Shown: positions 7,156 through 16,070 of the stretch, piece by piece
Position numbering within the stretch: the stretch's first letter is position 1
How the letters are laid out: every line of letters starts with the position of its first letter
Assembly (NCBI GenBank): GCA_017455435.1
Contig: JAFTAU010000023.1
Span: 62,001-126,000 of the forward strand
Origin: Lachnospiraceae bacterium
GTDB lineage: Bacteria; Bacillota; Clostridia; Lachnospirales; Lachnospiraceae
Direction of reading: 5' to 3'
DNA: 64,000 nt
Position numbers and translations under genes: made by a program
Notes under the pieces: model-generated
Databases searched by the model: none
What the model was told of the DNA's origin: nothing
What the model saw: the letters and a program-made list of their open reading frames with translations, nothing else

Positions 7156-10080
7156 TTATGAAGTCGTTACGTTAATTGCGGTATATGTACCTGTGCCGGC
7201 TTCCTTTACTGCCAAAGTGTGCCAGTTAAGGATGCTGGAATCCTTTAATGTAAGCGAAGCGGTGTTATAAAGACCGATGCCTTCCCAACCGGTTCCGTTG
7301 ATTGTGGCGTTTTCAATCTCCGCTGAGGTCGAACCGCTAAGGTTCAGCGCATGGCGGGTTGCTCCGGTTATCTGAATACCGTCTATATCGATTGTTCCCG
7401 CGGAAGAATATATTCCGTAATAAGGAAGCGAGCTCATAATCAAGCCTCCACCGGATACGCTACCTGCGTTGTTAATCGCATTGAGCGTATTGCCACTGAT
7501 TGTAGAATTGTTAATAATCAAAATGCCTGCCGAGGCTACATCAATGCCGTGATAGGTATTTCCGGAGATGGAAGCGTTCGTGACATTAAAGGTTCCTTTT
7601 GTGACCAGTGCGCCGTTTCTGGGAGCGTTTGTGGCAGTATAACCATTAATCGTAGCGCTTCCGCCGTTAAGCACTTCCATACCGTTGTACTTCGGACGGT
7701 CAATCGTGATGTTGCTGCCCGTCAGCGTTCCGCCGTTGACATAAATGCCGTTGTAGGTGGCAATATTTGAAATCGACGCAGTGTTCAGCGTAAGCGTTGA
7801 GCCTGTCTCAAGGTTAATTCCATGGACGCCCGCGCCGCCGATAGTCAGATTATCAATCTCAACTGTGGAGCTGTTGTAGATGTTTACTCCCTGCCTGTTG
7901 CTGGGCGTGGAAGTAATGGTATAGCCGTCAATATCAACAGTTCCGCCCGATACGGCCAGACCGTGTCCACCGCTGGAGGAGACAGTGATTTCGCCGCCCA
8001 GCAGCGTGCCGCCCTCGACAAAGAACGGATTGAGGTTTGCGCCTGTGACAGTTCCGCCGTTTACGGTAAGTCTCGCCCCACCCAGAATATATACGCCGTG
8101 GTTACTCGTAGTGGTTGTGACTGAAAGATCGTCTATCGCAACTATGGCGTTGCTGTAGATTTTTACGCCGTTTGAAGACGTATTGCTGATGGTATAACCG
8201 TCAATGGTTACATTACCACCGCTCGCAGCAAGGCCCTGAGTGGCGGTGTTGACCGTTACATCGTTTCCGGTCACGGTTCCGCCGTTGACAAATACACCAT
8301 TTAAAGTGATGCTGCTGATGTTCGCAGTATCGATTGCAAGAGTACCCGCACTTTCTACATCGATGCCGTGATAGCTGCAGGTAGAAATAGTAGCGTTCGT
8401 AACATCAAAGGTTCCGTTTGTGACCAGTGCGCCGTTTCTGGGAGCGTTTGTAGCGGTGTAGCCGTTTATCGTTGCGCTTCCGTTATTCAGAACCTCTATA
8501 CCGTTGTATTTAGGTCTGTCTATTGTGACGTTACCGCCTGTCAGAGTACCGCCGTTGACATAGATGCCGTTGTAGGTGGTAATGTTGGAAACCGACGCCG
8601 TGTTAAGTGTAAGTGTTGATCCGGAATTAATATTGATTCCGTGTCTGCTGGCACTGCCGATTGTCAGATTTGACAAAGTGACATTGGCCGAACCGCTTAG
8701 ATATACGCCGTCATATCCGGATCCTGAATTATTGATGGTAAGATTGCTGACATCAGCAGTGGCGTTTGACACATAGAGTGCGTTGTATTTGGGGTTGTTC
8801 AGCGTTATTTTGCTACCCTCGACATTGCCGCCGGACACAACATGAATAAGTGCCGGAGAGTTCTCGCCTGCTGCTGCGGAAGTTCCGTCAAGAGTAAGAG
8901 TGGTGGTTCCGTTGCCAAACGTCAGATCTCCGCCGGCAGAAACCAGGAAGAGCGCTCCACCGAATGAGCCCTGGTAAAGCGTATGACCGCCGCCCAGAAT
9001 GGTAAGCTCTTTGTTAACGGTAATGGTTCCGGTTGCAGTACTGTTTTTCAGTATCTCAACCGTTCCGCCGTTTGCCGCTGCGTTTACCGCCAGAGCAACG
9101 CTTGGATACGTGACGCCTCCCGTTGTCGCAACAGCGAATGAATCAATGTACTCATCAGCAGAAGCACCGTAATTGTACAAAGTCCTGAGGATATCGGCAA
9201 AAATGCCTTCGGCAGACGGTGCTTTTGTAGCGATGTAGGAATTGAGACTGTATTTCACTCTGCTGTAAACCGTCTCGCTCGAATCGGTCAGCGTAACAGT
9301 CCAGACTGTATCGTAAGATGTCGCCGGGAGTCCGGCGCAGTCAATATAACCCACCCCGGAAAAACTGATAGGAATAGTTGCTGTTGCTCCATCGCCAGTT
9401 ATGACAAGCCTGTCCGCGTTCTGCGCTTCAACGGCGAAGGAAAGTCTGTTGATATTTGACAAAATCACCTTGACACCTTTGATTCTGTCCGGAGCGGTTC
9501 CGGCCACTACCACTTCCCTGTAGTTTGAAGGCAGCACAAAATCCTGTGTTTTATCGGTTTCCACCCATGATAGGCTGTTTGCAGGATCGCCGGTATTATA
9601 CCTGATATAGCTTTGGGCAGCCGCGCCGTACTCCAGTGTATCGGCTATCAGCGTTTTCAGAGCTGCAAACTGCTCAACGCTTAGACCGAGCCCCGCGGCA
9701 GTCGCAGAGTGCAAATCATCAAAGTACTCTCTGATACTGTAATCTTCTGTCGCGAGAATCGTTTCACCGTCCATAAGGTCCATAGTGATAACGTCTGCCA
9801 GGCACTGTGAAAAGATTCCGTAATAGCTGAATATCCATCCATCACCGTCCTGCGTTCCGCTGACTGTAGCTTCTGCTCTGCCTCTGGTAAAGTGGACAGT
9901 GGGCGATGTAACAGACTCAGGCACTGTCGCTTTAACATGAAGCGTAAAATCGGATGAAGCTGTGACCGAAGCGGAAACAAAGGCCGCTTCATCCGCATAC
10001 GCATTTACCCGCGCAAGCGCCGCAAAGGTAATCGCAGCAATACTCGCAATGATCAGCATAACAAGTTTTTTTGTCTTCAT
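7156..10080 (-). CDS. Secreted right-handed beta-helix protein with N-terminal NSY/YNYG domain
   Basis: A 974-residue secreted protein. The first 30 residues are a Sec signal peptide (MKTKKLVML, then a hydrophobic stretch ending AYADEA). Residues about 35-310 form an unnamed domain ending in YSLNSYIA and LYNYGASADEY that recurs in three other proteins here. The rest is a Gly/Asn/Thr-rich beta-helix with coils of about 23 residues (NGIYVNGGTLTG, NGALVTNGTFDV and similar), as in pectate-lyase or adhesin folds. No LPXTG, SLH or dockerin follows; the helix ends at the C-terminus. The ATG at 10080 after GAGGAACAGGTT is preferred over one at 10137 that overlaps the upstream stop and precedes the signal peptide. 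It lies 53 bases after the fused MBL gene and before a strong terminator. Function unknown; no catalytic lyase motif was recognised. Confidence 0.8.
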   Translation of the reverse strand: MKTKKLVMLIIASIAAITFAALARVNAYADEAAFVSASVTASSDFTLHVKATVPESVTSPTVHFTRGRAEATVSGTQDGDGWIFSYYGIFSQCLADVITMDLMDGETILATEDYSIREYFDDLHSATAAGLGLSVEQFAALKTLIADTLEYGAAAQSYIRYNTGDPANSLSWVETDKTQDFVLPSNYREVVVAGTAPDRIKGVKVILSNINRLSFAVEAQNADRLVITGDGATATIPISFSGVGYIDCAGLPATSYDTVWTVTLTDSSETVYSRVKYSLNSYIATKAPSAEGIFADILRTLYNYGASADEYIDSFAVATTGGVTYPSVALAVNAAANGGTVEILKNSTATGTITVNKELTILGGGHTLYQGSFGGALFLVSAGGDLTFGNGTTTLTLDGTSAAAGENSPALIHVVSGGNVEGSKITLNNPKYNALYVSNATADVSNLTINNSGSGYDGVYLSGSANVTLSNLTIGSASRHGININSGSTLTLNTASVSNITTYNGIYVNGGTLTGGNVTIDRPKYNGIEVLNNGSATINGYTATNAPRNGALVTNGTFDVTNATISTCSYHGIDVESAGTLAIDTANISSITLNGVFVNGGTVTGNDVTVNTATQGLAASGGNVTIDGYTISNTSSNGVKIYSNAIVAIDDLSVTTTTSNHGVYILGGARLTVNGGTVTGANLNPFFVEGGTLLGGEITVSSSGGHGLAVSGGTVDIDGYTITSTPSNRQGVNIYNSSTVEIDNLTIGGAGVHGINLETGSTLTLNTASISNIATYNGIYVNGGTLTGSNITIDRPKYNGMEVLNGGSATINGYTATNAPRNGALVTKGTFNVTNASISGNTYHGIDVASAGILIINNSTISGNTLNAINNAGSVSGGGLIMSSLPYYGIYSSAGTIDIDGIQITGATRHALNLSGSTSAEIENATINGTGWEGIGLYNTASLTLKDSSILNWHTLAVKEAGTGTYTAINVTTS

Positions 10081-10133
10081 AACCTGTTCCTCAAGTAAAA
10101 AACTGTAAAGCCTACACCAAATCACCGTGAGGG

Positions 10134-13100
10134 TCATCCGGTAGTTACATTATTCGCTGTATAGCTTCCGTTTCCGGATATCTTGACCGGCAGTGTGTGC
10201 CAGTTCAGAATGCTGGAATCTGTCAGCGTAAGTGACGCGTTGTCATAGACGCCTATGCCTTCCCAACCGGTTCCGTTGATCGTGGCGTTTTCAACTTCCG
10301 CCGATACCGTGCCGTTGAAATTGAATGCATGGCGGGTTGCTCCGGTTATCTGAATTCCGTCAATACTGACTGTTCCGGCAGAAGCATTGATGCCGTAATA
10401 CGGAAGCGAGCTCATAGTGAGGCTGCTGCCCGTTACGCTGCCGGCGGAATTGATAGCGTTGAGAGAGTTTCCGCTGATGGTGGCCGTATCGATAATCAGA
10501 ATACCGGCGGAAGCCACGTCTATGCCATGGTACTTGTTGCCTGAGAGCGTCGCGTTGGTGACATCAAATGTTCCTCTTGTGACCAGGGCTCCGTTTCTGG
10601 GGGCATTTGTAGCGGTATAGCCGTTTATAGTAGCGCTGCCGCCGTTAAGAACCTCCATGCCGTTGTACTTTGGCTTGTCTATCGTGATGTTGCTGCCGGT
10701 AAGTGTTCCGCCATTTACATAGATGCCGTTGTATGTGGCAATATTCGAGATAGAGGCTGTATTCAGCGTAAGCGTCGAGCCTGTCTCAAGGTTTATTCCG
10801 TGGACACCGGCAGCGCCGATGGTCAGGTTGTCAATTTCAACGGTGGATCTGTTGTATATATTGACGCCCTGTCTGGAAGAAAGAGTTGATGTAATGGTAT
10901 AACCATCGATATCAACAGTTCCGCCCGATACGGCCAGACCGTGTCCGCCGCAGGAGGAAACGGTGATTCCGCCGCCCAGCAGTGTGCCGTTTTCTATGAA
11001 GAACGGATTTAGCGCCGCTCCGGTAACGGTTCCGCCGTTGACAGTCATCTCTGCTGCGCCCAGAACATATACGCCGTGGTTGCTCGTGGTGGTGTCAATT
11101 GCAAGATCCGTTATCGTTACATCTGCTCTGTTATAAATCTTTATGCCGTTTGAAGAAGTGTTGCTGATGCTGTAGCCGTTGATATCCACCGTGCCGCCGT
11201 CAGCAGCCAGACCCTGAGTAGCCGTATCTACGGTAACATCGCTGCCTGTCACGGTTCCGCCCGCAACAAAGATTCCGTTGAGCGTACTGCCCAGTATCTC
11301 CGCAGTGTCTACCCTGAGAATACCGTTTCTCTCGACATCAATACCGTGATACTTGTTTCCGGAAAAGCTTGCGTTGGTAATATCCAGCGTTCCGTAGTTA
11401 ATCAACGCGCCGTTCCTGTTTGAATTGTTCGATGTAAGTCCGTTTATTGTAGCACTGCCGCCGCCAAGAACTTCGATGCCGTTATAATTGCAGCTGTCTA
11501 TTGTGACATTGCCGCCGGTCAGAGTACCGCCTTCTACGTAGATACCGTTGTAGTTGTTGATATTTGAGATATCGGCCGTGTTCAGAGTAAGACGTGTTCC
11601 GTTCATGACATACACGCCGTGGTTGGTCGTGGTAGTATCTATCTCAAGATCATCCAGTGTGATTACGGCTCCGTTGTACATCTTGACACCATTGGAAGAA
11701 GTGTTGCTGATGCTGTAGCCATCGATATTAACTGTGCCGCCGTCAGCAGCCAGACCCTGAGTAGCCGTATCTACGGCAACATCGCTGCCGTTCACAGAGC
11801 CGCCCGCTACGAAGATACCGTTGAGCGAGACATTCTCCATTTCTGCGGTATCGATTCTGAGGGTTCCTAATCTTTCGACATGAATGCCGTGCCAGCCGGT
11901 TCCGTCTATGGACACTTCGCTGACATCCAACGTTCCGTTTGTAACCAGGGCGCCGTTTCTGCCCGTGCCGGTAATAGTCAGTCCGTCTATCGTAGCGCTG
12001 CCGTTGTTCAGAACTTCCACTCCGTTATAATTGGCAGAATTGACTGTAATATTGGAGCCTGTAAGAGTTCCGCCGTTTACATAAATACCGTCATAGGTTC
12101 CGACGTTTGATATCGAAGCTGTATTAACCGTCGCGGTAACGCCCTCTTCTATCCAAATGCCGTGAATGCTGCTGTTTGATATTTCGATATTCTCGAGACG
12201 GGCTCCCGATCTCAGATAGAACGCCGCCTGAGTGACGTTTTCGGCCTTGATGTTCTTCAGAACCATCTGAGGCGCACCTGCTATGCTGCTGATGCCGTGC
12301 CAGCCGGTATCATGGAAATACAGTCCGTTTACATTCAAGGTTCCAGTATCTCTCTGACTGATGGCGTGTGAGCCGGCTCCGTACCATTCGACTTTACCGG
12401 TAGCGGTTCCGGTTCCGTTGATTGTCAGATTTCCGAGGTTATAAGCAAGATATGTACCCGCGTCATGAACGGTACCGCCGGTCACCGTGCAGCTGCCGCA
12501 GTTGTAAATCAGGCAGTACCCGGTATTTGAAATCTCGGCATCGCCACTGATACTGACGCTTCCGGAAGCCTCGTTCCAGATTCCGTAGAATGTGCTTTCG
12601 TCAATTTCGCCGCCGGAAATGGTTGCGGTGGCTGACGGGTGGACATATACGCCTATGCCCTGGGAATCGCTGATAGCACCGCCATTGACTTCAAGCTGGC
12701 CGGTTACCTCTGCGCCGTAAGGGCATCCGTAGGTAATGGCGCCGGAGTTTATGGTCAGTTTTGCGCCGCTCGCTATGGCTGCGCCGCTGGCCGCTCCGTT
12801 TGCGTCTATCGTAGGACCGTTAAGTGTAAGCCTTGCACCGTTCTTTAAATCAAGAACCGACTGGAACTGCTCCGCCTCGGGCAGCATCGTAATGCTGCCG
12901 GTTCCGGACAAGGTCTTGTTTCCGTTGACCGTAAGAGGCTCTGTGACAAATATATCTTCATTCAGAACTATTGTGTCGGCGCCTGCGGCTGCCAGCTGCT
13001 GCTCCACTATCTCTTTTGTATAGTACGCTTCTGTCTTCTCCCACTTGCTTCCGGAGGTGTTGCTGTTTGCATAGGTGGTAGAAGTTGTAACAGTGGAGTT

Positions 13101-14969
13101 TGACGTGAGCGTTCCGGCATAGGTGCCCGTTCTCACTTTTCCGGAATATGCATTATAGGTTCCTCTGCCGTCTGTCGTAATAAGAACGCTACCGTCTATG
13201 GCCGTATGCATAAATGCCGCTCCGCTGCTCGTAAATGCGGTTTTCAGGCGGTTGTACTCCGTTGTTGCGACAGCGTGTCTGGTTCCGACATAAAGCTTTG
13301 CGTCTACATTGCTCAGCCATCCTGCGCTCTGTGACTTCGTGCTGGGCTCGCCGTGATGATTGAGCTTTGCAATATCGGATCTGAGTGAGCTGCCGTATTT
13401 TGCAACGATAATATCCTCTGTCTTCTGACCGAGATCCTCATTATTTCCGATATCACCACCGAGCATGAAGGAAGCGCCTCTCCATGTAAATCTGATTACA
13501 AGAGAGCCTTCGTTGTAATTCATCGTGTTCGGGTCAAAATTGGAATCGGGATTAATAACCCAGCCGGACATCTCGCCTATCTGTAGAGTGTCGCCCTCTG
13601 CCGCGCGGGTCACAGGAATATTTCTCTCCTCAATAATGTCAAGCATCTTGCGCCAGTAGGGAGCATTCATATACTCTTCCTTGAAAGGAACGTCGGGCAT
13701 TATGACATGTCCTATCTCTACTTCTCTGGCAATGACCGAGAAGCCTCCCAGATGATCGATATGAGGATGTGAACTGATAAAATAATCTATTCTGCTGACG
13801 CCAAGCTTCTTTAAAGCGTCAGAAATATAAGAACCGTTGTTGGGAAGGTTGCAGTCCACCATACAGGTGGTTCCGTCCGGAAGAATGAACAGCGCGCAGT
13901 CTCCGCCGTGTACGCTGTCATCCGCACTGTTCCACTGAGAATCCGTCTCAAAGAAGTAGAGTGCCAGTTTTCCGTCGGATATGCTCCTGTCAAAGAGGCC
14001 CTTGCTCTGATTATATGCGGTTTCGACATAGGTTTCGGCAGATACGCCGTAATTGTACATAGCCCTGAGGATGGCGGCGAATGTGCCCTCTGCGCTCGCG
14101 GCCATTGTGGCTATATAAGAATTGACGCTGTATTTAACTCTGCTGTAAACCTCTCCGCTTTCATCAGTCAGTGTCACTGTCCAGACTGTATCGTAAGACG
14201 TTGCAGGAAGACCGGCGCAGGTGATTTCCTTGCCATCAAAATCACTGAGGAAATACGTAGCGGTCTTTCCGGATTCATCGGCGACAACCAGCCTGTCAGC
14301 TTCTCTCGCGTTCACCGAAAAGCTGAGATTGACGATGTTGGTAATGATAATCTTTGCCGAATAAATCCTGTTGTTAACTTCTCCGAGAAGAACAACTTCT
14401 CTGTCCGACGCAGGGGCGGTAAAGCCCTGTGTCTTTTCGGATGCAACCCACGAAGGGCTGTTGGCGAGACTCGAAGTGTTGTATGAGATGTAGTTTTGCG
14501 TAGCTGCGCCGAATTCAAGAATATCGGCCATAAGCTTCTTTAACGCGTTAAACTGCGTCGATGACATTCCGAGACCTGAAGCGCCGGCAGAACGGAGATC
14601 GGTAAAATACTGCTTAATGCTGTAAGTTCCCGTCGTCAGAACAGAAGAACCGTTTTTGAGATTCATAGTGATGACGTCAGCCATGCACTCCGAATGAATA
14701 CCTGTATAACTGAACAGCCAGCCGTCTTTCAGCTTTGTTCCGTCGACAGTTACATCTTCTTCTCCGGCTCTGACAAAAGTGACCTGCGGTGAAGTGACCG
14801 ATGCGGGCGCTGTCGCCTTAACATGTAGCGTAAAATCCGACGATACGGAAACCGACGCGGATACGAAAGCCGCCTGATCGTCAGCAAAAGCACCGGTACG
14901 CAAAGCCACCGCGAAGGTGATTGCAGCAACAAATGAAACCATTGCCAGTATCAGATTTTTCTTTTTCAT
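10134..14969 (-). CDS. Secreted MBL-fold/beta-helix fusion protein with NSY/YNYG domain
   Basis: A 1611-residue secreted protein. Order: signal peptide (1-30), NSY/YNYG domain (about 35-315, with YSVNSYIA and MYNYGVSAETY), metallo-beta-lactamase domain (about 330-620), then a long beta-helix to the end. The MBL part has HPHIDHLGG (His401, His403, Asp405, His406), the Asp of LGGDIGNNED and NHHGEPSTKSQSAGW, so it should bind metal; it resembles ComEC-type extracellular MBL domains, which suggests hydrolysis of a phosphodiester or other ester. The C-terminal helix has no anchor motif. MBL and helix start match the separate genes at 25623-26723 and 20733-25601 closely. Start ATG 14969 has GGGAGAAG upstream; an earlier start at 15008 is rejected. 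Promoter at 15070-15098. Confidence 0.85.
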   Translation of the reverse strand: MKKKNLILAMVSFVAAITFAVALRTGAFADDQAAFVSASVSVSSDFTLHVKATAPASVTSPQVTFVRAGEEDVTVDGTKLKDGWLFSYTGIHSECMADVITMNLKNGSSVLTTGTYSIKQYFTDLRSAGASGLGMSSTQFNALKKLMADILEFGAATQNYISYNTSSLANSPSWVASEKTQGFTAPASDREVVLLGEVNNRIYSAKIIITNIVNLSFSVNAREADRLVVADESGKTATYFLSDFDGKEITCAGLPATSYDTVWTVTLTDESGEVYSRVKYSVNSYIATMAASAEGTFAAILRAMYNYGVSAETYVETAYNQSKGLFDRSISDGKLALYFFETDSQWNSADDSVHGGDCALFILPDGTTCMVDCNLPNNGSYISDALKKLGVSRIDYFISSHPHIDHLGGFSVIAREVEIGHVIMPDVPFKEEYMNAPYWRKMLDIIEERNIPVTRAAEGDTLQIGEMSGWVINPDSNFDPNTMNYNEGSLVIRFTWRGASFMLGGDIGNNEDLGQKTEDIIVAKYGSSLRSDIAKLNHHGEPSTKSQSAGWLSNVDAKLYVGTRHAVATTEYNRLKTAFTSSGAAFMHTAIDGSVLITTDGRGTYNAYSGKVRTGTYAGTLTSNSTVTTSTTYANSNTSGSKWEKTEAYYTKEIVEQQLAAAGADTIVLNEDIFVTEPLTVNGNKTLSGTGSITMLPEAEQFQSVLDLKNGARLTLNGPTIDANGAASGAAIASGAKLTINSGAITYGCPYGAEVTGQLEVNGGAISDSQGIGVYVHPSATATISGGEIDESTFYGIWNEASGSVSISGDAEISNTGYCLIYNCGSCTVTGGTVHDAGTYLAYNLGNLTINGTGTATGKVEWYGAGSHAISQRDTGTLNVNGLYFHDTGWHGISSIAGAPQMVLKNIKAENVTQAAFYLRSGARLENIEISNSSIHGIWIEEGVTATVNTASISNVGTYDGIYVNGGTLTGSNITVNSANYNGVEVLNNGSATIDGLTITGTGRNGALVTNGTLDVSEVSIDGTGWHGIHVERLGTLRIDTAEMENVSLNGIFVAGGSVNGSDVAVDTATQGLAADGGTVNIDGYSISNTSSNGVKMYNGAVITLDDLEIDTTTTNHGVYVMNGTRLTLNTADISNINNYNGIYVEGGTLTGGNVTIDSCNYNGIEVLGGGSATINGLTSNNSNRNGALINYGTLDITNASFSGNKYHGIDVERNGILRVDTAEILGSTLNGIFVAGGTVTGSDVTVDTATQGLAADGGTVDINGYSISNTSSNGIKIYNRADVTITDLAIDTTTSNHGVYVLGAAEMTVNGGTVTGAALNPFFIENGTLLGGGITVSSCGGHGLAVSGGTVDIDGYTITSTLSSRQGVNIYNRSTVEIDNLTIGAAGVHGINLETGSTLTLNTASISNIATYNGIYVNGGTLTGSNITIDKPKYNGMEVLNGGSATINGYTATNAPRNGALVTRGTFDVTNATLSGNKYHGIDVASAGILIIDTATISGNSLNAINSAGSVTGSSLTMSSLPYYGINASAGTVSIDGIQITGATRHAFNFNGTVSAEVENATINGTGWEGIGVYDNASLTLTDSSILNWHTLPVKISGNGSYTANNVTTG

Positions 14970-15021
14970 TTTGCTTCTCCCGATTTTTATTAAATTACGG
15001 TACAACAACCAATCCGAAACA

Positions 15022-15038
15022 GCATCGTCTGACGATGC
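15022..15038 (-). promoter_or_regulatory. Small perfect dyad in the leader of the fusion gene
   Basis: GCATCGTC and GACGATGC flank a single base, between the promoter and the start of the MBL/beta-helix fusion gene. No T-run follows, so it is not a terminator. It could be an operator or an mRNA hairpin. Confidence 0.35.
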
Positions 15039-15069
15039 GGCGCGGAAGTTAGTTAGTTTAACTGATTAA

Positions 15070-15098
15070 ATTTTATTACTGTGATAATTTACTGTAAA
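15070..15098 (-). promoter_or_regulatory. Promoter of the MBL/beta-helix gene pair
   Basis: Minus strand TTTACA, exactly 17 bases, TAAAAT, about 100 bases upstream of the start at 14969. Both hexamers are 5 of 6 matches or near. It shows that the two large beta-helix genes can be transcribed apart from the operon to their right. Confidence 0.7.
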
Positions 15099-15142
15099 CC
15101 GCCTGCGAAATTACAATATTCACAAATAAACTTTTAAGTTTG

Positions 15143-16048
15143 TTACGCTCTTTTTACCGGCACTTTCGTATGCGTAGAAATGGTGCGAATCCACCCTGAA
15201 ACCGTTTCTTCGGCGGGGGATTCCACTTTTTCCGGAACATACTCTTTTCCAAGGAAAAATGCCTTGCTCAGCCCGAGAGGATGATAAGGCTCTATCTCGA
15301 TTTCACGGATATTTACAAGCTTTTCCGCCAGACCGGCAATATTATTAAAATGTTCCTGCCTGTCGTTGTATCCCGGGATAATCGGGCATCTCAGAATAAT
15401 GCCCGCTCCCATTTTATCGACACAGAAAAGATTATCGATTATCTGCGTGTTTGATACGCCGGTAAACTCTTTGTGTCTGACCGGATCGGTCTCCTTGCAG
15501 TCGTATAAAAAAATATCTGTATACGCCGCAATTTTGATTATCTTTTCCTGTGTGACAAAGCCGCTTGTCTCCACACAGGTATGCAGACCGTTTTCTTTTG
15601 CCATTTTTAATAATTCAAGCGAAAAATCATTCTGATACAGCGGTTCACCGCCGGACAGGGTGAGCCCTCCGCCGGAGCTGCTATAAAAAACGCGATCCCT
15701 CAGTACTTCTGCCATCACTTCTTTTGTGGAAACGCGGCGCCCCACAATCTCAAGCGCCCCTTCCGGGCAGACCGCAGCACATCGTCCGCAGACCGTACAC
15801 GCGCCGCGGTCAAAAATATGTCCGCCCTCTCCGAAGCTGTGACAGCTTTCCGGGCACGCGGCCTCACACCTGCGGCATCCGACGCATTTTTCGGGATTAA
15901 AGAACAATTCGGGATTCGGAGACTTTGATTCCGGATTATGGCACCAGAGGCAATTCAAAGGACAGCCCTTAAGAAACACGGTGGTTCTGATTCCGGGGCC
16001 GTCGTTGACGCAAAATCTTTGAATGTTAAATATCGTTCCTTCCGCCAT
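15143..16048 (-). CDS. Glycyl radical enzyme activating enzyme (radical SAM)
   Basis: About 301 residues. CPLNCLWC gives the CxxxCxxC radical-SAM cluster ligands, followed by two ferredoxin-type 4Fe-4S motifs (CVGCRRCEAACP and CTVCGRCAAVCP), the layout of activases of GRE dehydratase-type enzymes rather than plain PflA. The SAM-binding SGGGLTLSGGEPLYQ and the ETSG motif are present. It should install the glycyl radical on a partner; the only GRE in view is at 34257-36326, at the other end of the same run of genes. Two ATGs are adjacent; the second (16048) has better spacing from GGAGAG. It lies 22 bases after the GH2 gene and is the last gene before a 173-base gap. Confidence 0.92.
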   Translation of the reverse strand: MAEGTIFNIQRFCVNDGPGIRTTVFLKGCPLNCLWCHNPESKSPNPELFFNPEKCVGCRRCEAACPESCHSFGEGGHIFDRGACTVCGRCAAVCPEGALEIVGRRVSTKEVMAEVLRDRVFYSSSGGGLTLSGGEPLYQNDFSLELLKMAKENGLHTCVETSGFVTQEKIIKIAAYTDIFLYDCKETDPVRHKEFTGVSNTQIIDNLFCVDKMGAGIILRCPIIPGYNDRQEHFNNIAGLAEKLVNIREIEIEPYHPLGLSKAFFLGKEYVPEKVESPAEETVSGWIRTISTHTKVPVKRA

Positions 16049-16070
16049 CATTTCTCTCCGAAAATTCTAT

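Noticed and set aside
10080..10137. ATG at 10137 overlapping the stop of the fusion gene as translational coupling
   Set aside because: It would put 19 residues before a clear signal peptide; ATG 10080 has its own ribosome site.
15143..16048. Pyruvate formate-lyase activase (PflA)
   Set aside because: PflA lacks the two extra ferredoxin-type clusters seen here; the layout fits dehydratase-type GRE activases.
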